64,000 nt of DNA. Origin: DATFNV01 sp963827935. Lineage in GTDB: Bacteria > Planctomycetota > Planctomycetia > Gemmatales > Gemmataceae. This document shows, piece by piece, positions 54,202-62,921 of the stretch. The position numbers were made by a program, and so were the translations under genes. The notes under the pieces are model-generated. The model was not told the DNA's origin and did no database searches. It was given only the letters and a program-made list of their open reading frames with translations. How positions within the stretch are numbered: the stretch's first letter is position 1; each line of letters starts with the position of its first letter. The stretch covers positions 62,001 through 126,000 of the forward strand of contig CAWHCN010000018.1 of the NCBI GenBank assembly GCA_963827935.1, in the 5' to 3' direction.

Positions 54202-57200
54202 CTACGGCCGCCCCTTCCCTTTCTTCCCCAACCCCAGCAACTCCACATCCGCCCCCGGCGGTCGCCTCTCCTCTCCCGGCACCGGCCGAACCAGGCCCGG
54301 CGGCACGGCCAGGCGCTCCAGATCCAGCCGGGCCAGGTCGAGCGTCTGCTTGAACGGTACGTCGAGGGCTTGGCGGCGTTCCCAGGCGCGGCCCCAGAGG
54401 CGGGCCCAGGTGGCGGAACCGACGGCCTTGGGGACCACGTCGTAGGCCAGCCGCCAGTCGAAGGCATTGCCGCTTCCCTGCCACAGCAGCAGGCCGCGTC
54501 CCAGGGCGCCCTCGTTGGCGGCCAGGACCAGCGGCGCCGCCATATCGGCAAATGGGTTCAGGAAGGCACAGAAACGCGCCTCCAGCACGATCGGGTCTAC
54601 CGGCCCTTGCAGTTGCGGAGCGTCGCTCAGGCGGACCAGCGCTTTCCGCCCCACCACGGTGGTCTGCTCCAGGAGGCATTGGACATCCAGGCGCGGCCTG
54701 GCCGTCGGGCCGGGGTCGAAGTACAAGGCGTCGGCTGTTGAAAGGAGGATGCACTGCCGCAGGCGAATCCGGGCGCCGCCGCCGACCAGGTGGAGAGCCG
54801 ATTTCGCGGAGACAAGAACCGACTCGTTGAGCGCACAGCCGCGGACCTTCGTCGGGTCGGGCTCGCCGGAGGCCCCCTCGAAGCGGACCAGGCCCTGATA
54901 GCGGGGAGGCGCGTCCTTCAGGGGCCCCTGCAGGCGGCAGTGGAACAGGCGCAGGTCGCCGCCGCGGACCTTGACGGCGTGTGGCGGCATCAGCGCCTGC
55001 CGGGAATCAGGGAAGCGGATGCCGCCACCGATCATCTCCAGACTGCCTCCGTCCAGGTCGATCAGGGCATCGGCGTCCGGCGCGGTGCTGTCGTGCGGGA
55101 CCAGCGTCGGTGGGTCGGCCTCGGCGCCGCCGGGCTCGAAGTAGAGCACCAGGCTGGAGCCCTTGATGCGGATGGGCCGGGTCTTGTGCTCGCCGCTGCC
55201 GGCCAGGTGCAGGACGACGCGCGGGCCCAGTCCGCGGGTCCTCTGCATCTCGTCGAGGAAGCTGCCGAGGTCCGGCGTGGCGGCCAGGTCGATTCGTCCC
55301 CCGTGGTAATGGCCGTCAGCCATGTTCGGCACGGGCGGGACCGCCGCGGCCGTGATCATCTCCGGAGTCGGTGCCGGAGAGGGGTCGAAGGTGAGGGCCA
55401 GCCAGTTGGTACGTGCCGGCGGCAAGGCGGCGAGATCGCAGCCGAGCGGGCCAGGCCCCGAGGTGGCCGCGTAGCCGACAGGTGTCGTGGGGGCCGGCGC
55501 TGTGCGGTAGTCCTCCGCCGAGGCCTCGGCGGGGTCCAGGCGCGGCACGGCGGGCCAGGGGCGGGCCAGGGCCAAGTCCCCTTCCGTCCGCTGCCAGGTG
55601 GTCTGCCAGGCCCGCAGGTCGTCGGCACTGTCGTAGCTGGCAGCCAGAAGCTTCTGCCAACCGACATAGAGCGAGTTGGTGGCCTGCCACTTCAGCCGTG
55701 CGGCCTGCGTGCTACCGCCGAGGACGACCATCTGCCCGCCCGTCTGGGTGCCGGGCCGCGTCAAGAGGACATCCCAGGCGCGAATGTGCAGCTCGGGCCG
55801 GATGTCGGCAGGCGTCGCCGGGTGCACGTGGAGCAGCGCCTGGCCGGCCACGAAGGTGGAGCGGAGCAGGCGGAGAACGGTCGGCGCCCGGTTGTGGCCG
55901 GCCACCTGGATCAGCGGCTGCTGCGTGCCGACAACCAGGCAGCCATCGCACAGGACATCAGCCCCCGGTGCGTCGAGGTCGAGGACGACCAGCCCGGGGC
56001 CGCGGGCCAGGCAACGGCTCAGACGGCAGCGGGCTGGCGTGGCCGGCAGCGGGCCGCTCGCGGGGCTGCGGTCGAAGCGCACCACGCCCAGGTCCGCCGG
56101 CTGCTTCCCCGTCAGTGAAAAGGTGCAATCCCGCGCCAGGAAATCGCCGTCGGTCACATGGACCAGGAAGGGGCGCGACGCCTCGTTCCAACGACCCACC
56201 AGGTCGATGCGATCGAGCGTCAGGTTGCCGCGCGCCAGCGTGAGGAAGAAGCCGGGGTCGATGTGGGGCTTGCCGACCTCCATGCGGGGTCGTTCGCCTT
56301 CCCAGACGACAAGCGGTCGATAGCCCCGGGCGGCTCGGATCACCAGGCTGCGATCGGCGACGGCCACGGGAGCTTCGTACAAGGGGCCGTTGTCCTCAAT
56401 CTCGATCACGCTCAGTTTGCCCGGGGCCGCTGCGTTACAGGCCGCTTGTAAGGAGGGATAGGACCCGCCGCCAACCGGCACCCGCGCCATGCGCAGGATC
56501 GGCACACCGATGCCGGGGTCGGCGTGGCCTTCCCACGGGCCCAGGAATTGCTTGCGGAGTGCCTCCACGGCCAGCGGCGCGGACGGCTTGTAGAGCGCCG
56601 GCCACTCGGGCTTTGCAGCTCCGACTGTGTCCTGCGGCGGGTCAGTGGGGTGGACGCCTCCGTCGGCTCCGCGGCCGGTGTCCGGAGGAGGGGGTACGAC
56701 AACGACGGACGAGCCAGGCTCAGGGCTCGGCCCGGGGGGCGGGGAGCGGGTCGCCACGAAAATGCCAACGCCGGCGAGCAAGAGGGCCAGCGCGGCTCCA
56801 CCAAGGACCCAGACCCACGGTCCCTTGAAGATCGAACGCTCGCCGTCGGCCTGCTGGTCGGGGTCAACCGGCACTGCCTCGCCGCGCCGGCCGCGGCGGA
56901 ACGGCGGTGGCGGCGCGGCCGGCGGCAGGACGCGCTCCGTGCTCGCCGGGCGCCGCTTGGGCTGCTTGACCCGCTCGTCGGCCGCCAACGCCAGGCCCGC
57001 CAGTACGTCGGCCCCCGTCTGGGGCGCCGTCGCGCTCTCCAGGCGAGTCAGATCCTTCAACAATGCCCCCGGCGTCGGATAGCGATCGTCCGCCTGTTTG
57101 GCGAGCATCCGCCGCACAACGGCGCACATCCCCTCCGACACGCGCGGGTTCAGACGCCGTAGATCGGGCGGCTCCTGGTGAGCATGCTTGTACAGCCGCT

Positions 57201-57891
57201 CCGGCAGGCTCCCTTCCGGGAAGGGAGCCTTGCCGGTGAGCATGTGGAACAGGGTACAGCCCAGGGAGTAAATATCGCTGCGGCAATCGGCCTTGCCGCA
57301 ATCGCGAGCCTGCTCCGGGGCCATGTAATCGACCGTGCCCACGGTGGTGCCGTCGCGCGTCACCCGTGCCTCTTCATCCGAGGTCTCGCGGGCCAGGCCG
57401 AAATCGCTCATCTTGACGATCAGCTTGTCCCCCTTGCGCATGATGAGGAAGTTCGACGGCTTGATGTCGCGATGGACCACCCCCTGCGTGTGGGCCTGTT
57501 CGAGCGCGCGGGCGGCCTGAATGGTAATGAGGCGGGCTTCTTCCGGATCGAGCCGCTGCTTGCGCTCGATGTACTCGTGCAGGTCGATGCCGTCGATGAA
57601 CTCCATCGCCAGGTAGCAGGTGCTGCCGCTCTGGTCGAATTCATAGATAGTGACGATGTTTTCGTGGCGGAGCCGGGCGGCGTTGCGGGCCTCGCGGCGG
57701 AAGCGCTCCAGGGCCAGCGGCTTGGATGCCATTTCCGGCGGCAGGACCTTGAGAGCCACCTCGCGTTTGAGGACGGTGTCAATCGCCTTGTAAACCGCCC
57801 CCATACCGCCCGTGGCCACGTGCGCCACGACTTCGTACTTGCCGATGCGAACAGGACGGCGCGGGCGCTTGGCGGACGGGTCCGGCGGCAT
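54202..57891 (-). CDS. transmembrane Ser/Thr protein kinase with beta-helix-like C-terminal half
   Basis: A 1229-residue intact protein. Kinase domain at residues 15-285: loop VATGGMGAVYKA (first Gly replaced by Ala), Lys48 in VALKVL, HRDIKPSN (140-147), DFGLA (163-167) and VDYMAPEQA. A Pro-rich linker and one membrane helix (WVWVLGGAALALLLAGVGIF, near 375-395) follow. The outer 800 residues are repetitive strands with DFLARDCTFSLTG, LDGGSLEMIGGGIRFPD and VRGGDLRLFHCRLQGP, as in right-handed parallel beta-helix proteins. It would sense or bind envelope polysaccharide and signal inward. The promoter region contains a large palindrome. Confidence 0.88.
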   Translation of the reverse strand: MPPDPSAKRPRRPVRIGKYEVVAHVATGGMGAVYKAIDTVLKREVALKVLPPEMASKPLALERFRREARNAARLRHENIVTIYEFDQSGSTCYLAMEFIDGIDLHEYIERKQRLDPEEARLITIQAARALEQAHTQGVVHRDIKPSNFLIMRKGDKLIVKMSDFGLARETSDEEARVTRDGTTVGTVDYMAPEQARDCGKADCRSDIYSLGCTLFHMLTGKAPFPEGSLPERLYKHAHQEPPDLRRLNPRVSEGMCAVVRRMLAKQADDRYPTPGALLKDLTRLESATAPQTGADVLAGLALAADERVKQPKRRPASTERVLPPAAPPPPFRRGRRGEAVPVDPDQQADGERSIFKGPWVWVLGGAALALLLAGVGIFVATRSPPPGPSPEPGSSVVVVPPPPDTGRGADGGVHPTDPPQDTVGAAKPEWPALYKPSAPLAVEALRKQFLGPWEGHADPGIGVPILRMARVPVGGGSYPSLQAACNAAAPGKLSVIEIEDNGPLYEAPVAVADRSLVIRAARGYRPLVVWEGERPRMEVGKPHIDPGFFLTLARGNLTLDRIDLVGRWNEASRPFLVHVTDGDFLARDCTFSLTGKQPADLGVVRFDRSPASGPLPATPARCRLSRCLARGPGLVVLDLDAPGADVLCDGCLVVGTQQPLIQVAGHNRAPTVLRLLRSTFVAGQALLHVHPATPADIRPELHIRAWDVLLTRPGTQTGGQMVVLGGSTQAARLKWQATNSLYVGWQKLLAASYDSADDLRAWQTTWQRTEGDLALARPWPAVPRLDPAEASAEDYRTAPAPTTPVGYAATSGPGPLGCDLAALPPARTNWLALTFDPSPAPTPEMITAAAVPPVPNMADGHYHGGRIDLAATPDLGSFLDEMQRTRGLGPRVVLHLAGSGEHKTRPIRIKGSSLVLYFEPGGAEADPPTLVPHDSTAPDADALIDLDGGSLEMIGGGIRFPDSRQALMPPHAVKVRGGDLRLFHCRLQGPLKDAPPRYQGLVRFEGASGEPDPTKVRGCALNESVLVSAKSALHLVGGGARIRLRQCILLSTADALYFDPGPTARPRLDVQCLLEQTTVVGRKALVRLSDAPQLQGPVDPIVLEARFCAFLNPFADMAAPLVLAANEGALGRGLLLWQGSGNAFDWRLAYDVVPKAVGSATWARLWGRAWERRQALDVPFKQTLDLARLDLERLAVPPGLVRPVPGEERRPPGADVELLGLGKKGKGRP

Positions 57892-58102
57892 GCGGACTCC
57901 CGGTCGGGGTGATCTCGGGGCGCCGTGGCCCAGTCCGCGGCGCCGGCGTGGTACAAGGGTCGAGCAAGGGATTATAGCCGGCAGGTGGAGGAAGGGTCAA
58001 CGAAGTCGCAACTTCCAGGGAGTACCCGGGGGAGCAGCTGGACGGGGGGGGAAAGACGGCGGTTCGACGAACGGGGCTGGCTGGGACCGGGTAGCCCATC
58101 GG

Positions 58103-58175
58103 CGTTGCATCGTTGCAGCCAGCCCATCTGCCTTGCATTGCATGCATTGCATGCAATGCATGCAACGATGCAACG
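58103..58175. repeat. nested palindromes upstream of the kinase gene
   Basis: A 28-bp perfect palindrome (58138-58165; core GCATTGCATGCAATGC) is made of GCATT/TGCAT words. An outer 15-bp inverted pair CGTTGCATCGTTGCA (58103-58117) and 58161-58175 shares its right arm. Confidence 0.75.
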
Positions 58176-58266
58176 ATGGGGTGCGCGGCTTTCCAGGCGG
58201 GCGCAGAGATACTCCACCCACAAGCAAGACGGCTACCGGAGTAGCGGAGAGGGCCGGGCAATGCGC

Positions 58267-58596
58267 TCACCGATAGTCTTCCCTGACCGGATAGAAAATA
58301 TCGAGTGCCTGGACCGGCTCCTCCAGGGCCACCACGTGGTGCCGCACGCCGCCGGGGATGCGATACATGTCGCAGGGCCCCAGCGTCTTCTGTTCGCCGC
58401 CGATGAAGAAGATGGCCCGTCCCTTCAGCACCATGCCGACCTGCTCGTGTGGGTGGGAATGCTCCTCCACCCGCGACCCCGGCTCCAGGTCCACGAAGGA
58501 CATCATCATCCGCTCGGCGGCACACGTCCGGATGTGGACGCCGGGGAAGATCGTGTGTTGGGCGCATTCGGCCGGCTCGGGAAAGAAGAGGCTCAT
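58267..58596 (-). CDS. cupin-domain protein
   Basis: A 109-residue single-domain cupin from ATG 58596. Motif 1 is EEHSHPHEQVGMVLKG (metal-binding His residues and Glu), then IFFIGGEQKTLGPCDMYRIP and motif 2 GGVRHHVVALEEPVQALDI. The fold binds a divalent metal and small ligands, and enzymes, sensors and storage folds share it. A longer in-frame start at 58659 lacks a plausible N-terminal extension. It follows the 58669 gene closely on the same strand. Confidence 0.8.
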   Translation of the reverse strand: MSLFFPEPAECAQHTIFPGVHIRTCAAERMMMSFVDLEPGSRVEEHSHPHEQVGMVLKGRAIFFIGGEQKTLGPCDMYRIPGGVRHHVVALEEPVQALDIFYPVREDYR

Positions 58597-58668
58597 GGTA
58601 GGACCAGTGTGAAACGAAGAAGCCCACGAGCCGCGGCCCGTGGGCTTCGGAGCTGTCATGGACGCCGT

Positions 58669-59979
58669 TCAGCGGCCGTTGCCGAGTCCGCCGCCCAGCA
58701 TGTAGTGGACCTCCGCCGTCTGCTTGACGATCAGCGTGAACGTGCGCGGGTCGAAGATGATGGTCCCTTCCGCCTCGGGGTTGTTGATCTTCCAGCTGTC
58801 CTCGTCGAAGCTGCTGACGATCATCTGCACCAGGTCGCGCACCGTGTTAGCCATGGCCACCCGCGAGAAAACCGGCCCCAGGCTCACGTCGGCCACGCCC
58901 GCCATGTCGCCCAGGTAGTAGGTCCGCACCGTCATCTTCTTCTTGGCCTCGCCCGGCGTGAGCACGTGGATCGTTTCCTGTTCCACGATGTAGGTCAACC
59001 CGACCTCGCCCAGCACCTTCCGCAGAACGGTCCGCAGCGTCACGTTGCGCATCTTGCGGAGGTTGATCGGCGTGTCGTAGTTGATGCCGGCCGCTTCCAG
59101 CGTCTGCTTGTCCAGCCTGATCGTCTGGTCGGAGAGGGTCTGCAAGTAGTCGATCACCGCTTCGATGGTCGAGCCCTCGAAGCTGACCGTGATCGGCGTG
59201 TCGAGCGCTTTCAGGATCGCCTTCTCGCGGTCGGTCGCGATCGACTTGGTGCGGGCCTTGGTGATCTCCTTCCACTTGGCCGGCGAGGGGAACTCGATGT
59301 CGCCGATGATCGGCATGGAACTCTTTTCCACCTCTTGCATGGCCAGGACATAACGGTTGTTCCGCTCCGCCTTGATGGCCTCGTTGGCGCTCTTGGCGCC
59401 GGCGATGCCGGTCATGTAGCGAGTGGCCGCCGCGGCAGGGTTGTCGGGATGTCGGCTGGCCAGGTCGCCGGCGCGGCGCTGGGCCTCGTCGGTGTTTCCT
59501 TCCAGCTGAAGCCGGCGGATGTCCTTGAACTCCTGCTGGATCTTGGCCTCGTCGCGGGCCTTCTGCTCCTCAATGGCCTTGCGGTCGTCTTTCTTGGCAT
59601 CGCGCACCGCCGTATCGACGGCACCCTTTTCCGCCCGCTCGGCCTCCGCCTGGCTGACGCGGATGCGGTCCTTCAGCACGCGCTTCCACGCCTCGCGCTT
59701 GGCGGGGCTGAGGACCGTGTCCTCTTCGAGCACGCCGAGCATCTTCTTGAGGCGTTCGGCGGCGCGGGCCGGGTTGGCGGCTTCGAGCTTGCTCATTTCG
59801 ATGAGGGCGGCCCGGAAATCGGCCTCCACCTTCTGCTGCGCCACCTGATCGCGCCGTTGGGCCTCATCGAGGAGGCCCTTGTCCCCCTTCGCGGGCGGAT
59901 CGGCGGCCAGGACAGCCGCGTTGACGGTCAGGAGCGACAGAGCGGCCAGGATGAACCGACGAACGGACACGATTGACAT
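58669..59979 (-). CDS. secreted protein with STN/secretin-like C-terminal domain
   Basis: A 436-residue protein. ATG 59979 begins a signal peptide (RRFILAALSLLTVNAAVLAA-D). Residues 30-190 are a long charged coiled coil (AERAEKGAVDTAVRDAKKDD). The C-terminal region has ITVSFEGSTIEAVIDYLQTL, LDKQTLEAAGINYDTPINL, KMRNVTLRTVLRKVLGEVGL and YIVEQETIHVLTPGEA, the STN-like fold at the N-terminus of secretins and TonB receptors. No barrel follows, so it may be a periplasmic adaptor. Similar free-standing proteins are frequent in planctomycetes. Confidence 0.75.
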   Translation of the reverse strand: MSIVSVRRFILAALSLLTVNAAVLAADPPAKGDKGLLDEAQRRDQVAQQKVEADFRAALIEMSKLEAANPARAAERLKKMLGVLEEDTVLSPAKREAWKRVLKDRIRVSQAEAERAEKGAVDTAVRDAKKDDRKAIEEQKARDEAKIQQEFKDIRRLQLEGNTDEAQRRAGDLASRHPDNPAAAATRYMTGIAGAKSANEAIKAERNNRYVLAMQEVEKSSMPIIGDIEFPSPAKWKEITKARTKSIATDREKAILKALDTPITVSFEGSTIEAVIDYLQTLSDQTIRLDKQTLEAAGINYDTPINLRKMRNVTLRTVLRKVLGEVGLTYIVEQETIHVLTPGEAKKKMTVRTYYLGDMAGVADVSLGPVFSRVAMANTVRDLVQMIVSSFDEDSWKINNPEAEGTIIFDPRTFTLIVKQTAEVHYMLGGGLGNGR

Positions 59980-60165
59980 GATGTGTGATCCTCGCGGGAG
60001 AAACGGGGCGCACTGTCCCTTCTCCACTCAAGCTAGAGTACTCCAACGGCGCAGCTTTCGCTAGCGCAAAACGGACGGGAGACAGGAAGGAACTTGCGCG
60101 ACGGGCGCAAGAATCGGACCAAGGCGGACTGGCCCAGAATTCCCACTTCGAGCTAAATTCGCGCG

Positions 60166-60262
60166 GAATTATATGCGACCTGGCGCGCACGCCGCAATCC
60201 CTTGTCAAATAATGACATGCGCCTTCGCATTTCAGCGCCAGGCGCCAGGACGCATATAATTC
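60166..60262. repeat. REP-like inverted repeat beside the IS110 element
   Basis: GAATTATATGCGACCTGGCG(C) at 60166-60186 pairs with 60242-60262 at 20 of 21 positions. AT-rich tips and a GC core. It lies between the STN-like gene and the IS110 transposase. Confidence 0.6.
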
Positions 60263-61920
60263 GGTGTCTGCGGACACACCCTGCCGACCAAGGACCAGCT
60301 TGAGGGCTGATGCCAGTCCCTGGCACACGTTCCGCTATGAACCTGACAGGCCATCGGCTTTCCGTTCGCACTGCGCTTCTCTAGCTCTTCTTTGTGGCGG
60401 CGGAGCCGCGGTGGCCGCGTTTGATCTGGTGCCTCTGAGCCCGTGCTTGAGCTTGGCCCTTGGGTCGGCTTCACTTTCCTTGGTGCCGCGAGCCCGCTTG
60501 AAAGTCTCGTCCTTCGTTCGACCCATCCTCCGCCGACCTTTTCTTCGCCCGTCCCTCACCGTCGTTGGAGGTCCTCATGCCTCGGAAGAAGACACGCCAG
60601 CCCATCCCGCCGCCCCGCATCGTCCGGCCCTGTGCCGCCGCCATCGACGTCGGCAGCGCCAGCCACGTCGTCGCCGTCGACCCCGCTTGCGATCCGCAGC
60701 CCGTTCGTACCTTCGGCGTCTATACCGCCGACCTACAGACGCTGGCCGAGTGGTTACGCCACTGCGGCGTCACGAGCGTCGTGCTCGAATCGACCGGCGT
60801 CTACTGGATGTGCTTATGCGACTTCCTGGAAAGCCAGGGCTTCGAAGTGGTGGTGGTCGATCCACGCAGCCTGGCCCGCAACCTCAAGAAGAAGACCGAC
60901 GTTTGCGATGCGGTCTGGCTGCAGCAGATGCACGCCTGTGGCCAGCTCAAGAGCTGTTTTCGACCCGCGCACGAGGTGCTGGCGTTGCGGACGCTGTGGC
61001 GGCATCGCGAGCATCTGATCACCGAGGCAGCCAAGCTCTTGCAGATGATGCTCAAAGTGCTGGTCCAGATGAATGTTCATTTGGACCTGGCCGTGTCGAG
61101 CATCGCCGGCGTCACCGGCATGCGCATCCTGCGTGCCATCGCCCAGGGGCAGCGTGACCCCCAGACGCTGGCGGCGATGCGCGATCCCAGCTGCAAGAAG
61201 AGCCGCGAGGAGATTGCCAAGGCCCTGGAAGGGACCTGGGACACGGCCCACCTGTTCGAGCTGAAACAACTGCTCAAGGCCTGGGACTTCTACCAGAATC
61301 AGCTCCATGTCTGTGACCGGGAGTACGCCAAGGCGGCCGGGCCGATGCCGGACAAGACCCAGGGGCGTCCGTTGCCCGAGTCCCAGAAGGCCGCGCCCAA
61401 GAGTCGCAACCGCCCGACGGAGTTCGACGCCGACGCCTTGATCTTCCAGTTGACGGGCGTGCGTGTCACGGAAGTGGACGGTCTGGGCGCCAGCACGGTG
61501 CTGACGGTCTTGTCGGAGACAGGCCCGGACCTGGCGGCACGTTTCCCGACGGACAAGCACTTCGCGGCCTGGACGACGCTGGCGCCGCGCAAGCACCAAT
61601 CGGGCAAGCGGATCCGCTATCCCGCCCAGACGGCCAGCCGGGTGGCCAGGGCGTTTCGGCTGGCGGCGCGGTCCTTGCTCAGAAGTAAGAGCGTGCTGGG
61701 TAATTTCCTGCGCCGCCTGCGGGCCCGGCTGGGGATAGGCAGCGCCATCAGGGCGACAGCCCACAAGCTGGCGAAGCTCTTCTATCGCCTCATCACGCGT
61801 GGGGAAGCGTATCGCCGTGAGAGCACGGCAGCCGAAGAAGTCAAGCAGCAGGAGCGTCAGGTCAAAGCGCTGCAGCGCAAAGCGCGGGAGTTAGGGCTGC
61901 AAGTGGTGCCGATCTGAGCA
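60263..61920 (+). mobile_element. IS110-family element (approximate limits)
   Basis: Ends cannot be fixed because IS110 elements have no clear terminal repeats. The transposase is 60577-61917, and about 310 bp of gene-free sequence precedes it, as expected for the non-coding region that encodes a bridge RNA in this family. Confidence 0.55.
60577..61917 (+). CDS. IS110-family DEDD transposase
   Basis: A 446-residue protein from ATG 60577 (GGAGG 6 nt upstream). The RuvC-like DEDD part has AAIDVGSASHVVAVD, VVLESTGVYWMCL and LARNLKKKTDVCDAVWLQQM, giving the four acidic residues. The C-terminal Tnp_20 part has TEVDGLGASTVLTVLSETGP and FAAWTTLAPRKHQSGKRI with the serine region characteristic of the family. 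It uses a bridge RNA to pair donor and target. The gene is intact. Confidence 0.9.
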   Translation: MPRKKTRQPIPPPRIVRPCAAAIDVGSASHVVAVDPACDPQPVRTFGVYTADLQTLAEWLRHCGVTSVVLESTGVYWMCLCDFLESQGFEVVVVDPRSLARNLKKKTDVCDAVWLQQMHACGQLKSCFRPAHEVLALRTLWRHREHLITEAAKLLQMMLKVLVQMNVHLDLAVSSIAGVTGMRILRAIAQGQRDPQTLAAMRDPSCKKSREEIAKALEGTWDTAHLFELKQLLKAWDFYQNQLHVCDREYAKAAGPMPDKTQGRPLPESQKAAPKSRNRPTEFDADALIFQLTGVRVTEVDGLGASTVLTVLSETGPDLAARFPTDKHFAAWTTLAPRKHQSGKRIRYPAQTASRVARAFRLAARSLLRSKSVLGNFLRRLRARLGIGSAIRATAHKLAKLFYRLITRGEAYRRESTAAEEVKQQERQVKALQRKARELGLQVVPI

Positions 61921-62120
61921 GGGTCGGCGGGGCAACAGACGACGTTGGGGAAGTAGGCGAGGTCGATCTCAAGCCGAGCCGCTTGGGGCGGTGGCGTCGA
62001 AAATACGCGCGCACCGTAAGATCGCTGCCCGAGCACGACACCTCTCGCCCGGGTAGCGGGGCCTTGTTCATTGAAAGCAAAGCGAGCTCCTACGGCACGC
62101 GTTGGCCGGATGAACCCAGA

Positions 62121-62852
62121 CTATGCCGGCAGCCGCCGCCGCCGACACGCTTCCTGATACGTCGCCTCAAAATCGACCGGCACGAACAGGTCCCCGGTCA
62201 AGCGCAGCGGCATCATGGGCAGGGGGCTCCCCTGGGCACAGGTGACCGGCCACACCTCGATTTCCGCCCGATCCTCTCGCAACACCGGCCGGTAGGCCGC
62301 CGCGTAGAGGTCGATCTCCGCCGGAAGGGACACGGCAGCCGGGGCATTGACCAGGCGCATCGTCTCATTATGGAGGTTGGCCCGGCGTGTCGTTACAATG
62401 TCGATCAGGATGACGCTGACGCCCTGGAACAGGTAGCTCGCACACATCACCGCGAAGGCATGACGCTCCTCGGCTCGGTCCTTGTTGCCGGGGCTGACAA
62501 GTTCGATGGCGCCGACGAGAGTCAGGCCGCCCGTCGTGGAGAACACGCGCACCTCAAAAGCATCGGAGAAAGTGGCCGGAATGATGTGCGGCGGCGCGGG
62601 CGGGGCCCAGGTTTGCGGCAGGGTAGCCGTTGTTGGACCGTTTGGACCCGGGGGAGCGATCACCGCCTGGTCCTGATACGTGGCCACGTCGATTTCAAGG
62701 CGGGCGCCGGCGCTGGTGTGCTCTTCGGCCATGAACTCCGGCGGGAGGCGCTCGTTCAGGGAGTCGGCAATGCGGGTCGCCCAGTTGGAGTGAAACGATT
62801 CCCAGTGGTGGCGCGGGAACAACGGCGGTCCAAAATGATCGAGGAGCGGCAT
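62121..62852 (-). CDS. DUF4058 family protein
   Basis: A 243-residue intact protein from ATG 62852 (MPLLDHFGPPLFPRHHWESF). Family blocks: HSNWATRIADSLNERLPPEF, ARLEIDVATYQDQAVIAPPG, VGAIELVSPGNKDRAEERHA, VILIDIVTTRRANLHNE and PVDFEATYQEACRRRRLP. Function is unknown. It is a paralogue of the frameshifted copy at 10711-11449 and shows what that copy would encode. The preceding 61918-62120 stretch after the IS110 gene holds no gene. Confidence 0.85.
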   Translation of the reverse strand: MPLLDHFGPPLFPRHHWESFHSNWATRIADSLNERLPPEFMAEEHTSAGARLEIDVATYQDQAVIAPPGPNGPTTATLPQTWAPPAPPHIIPATFSDAFEVRVFSTTGGLTLVGAIELVSPGNKDRAEERHAFAVMCASYLFQGVSVILIDIVTTRRANLHNETMRLVNAPAAVSLPAEIDLYAAAYRPVLREDRAEIEVWPVTCAQGSPLPMMPLRLTGDLFVPVDFEATYQEACRRRRLPA

Positions 62853-62921
62853 GGTCGCATTCTCGCACGGGCGACGGCCTCGGCTTCGTCGTTGTAGCAG
62901 GATGGGGGTCAGGCATGCAAG

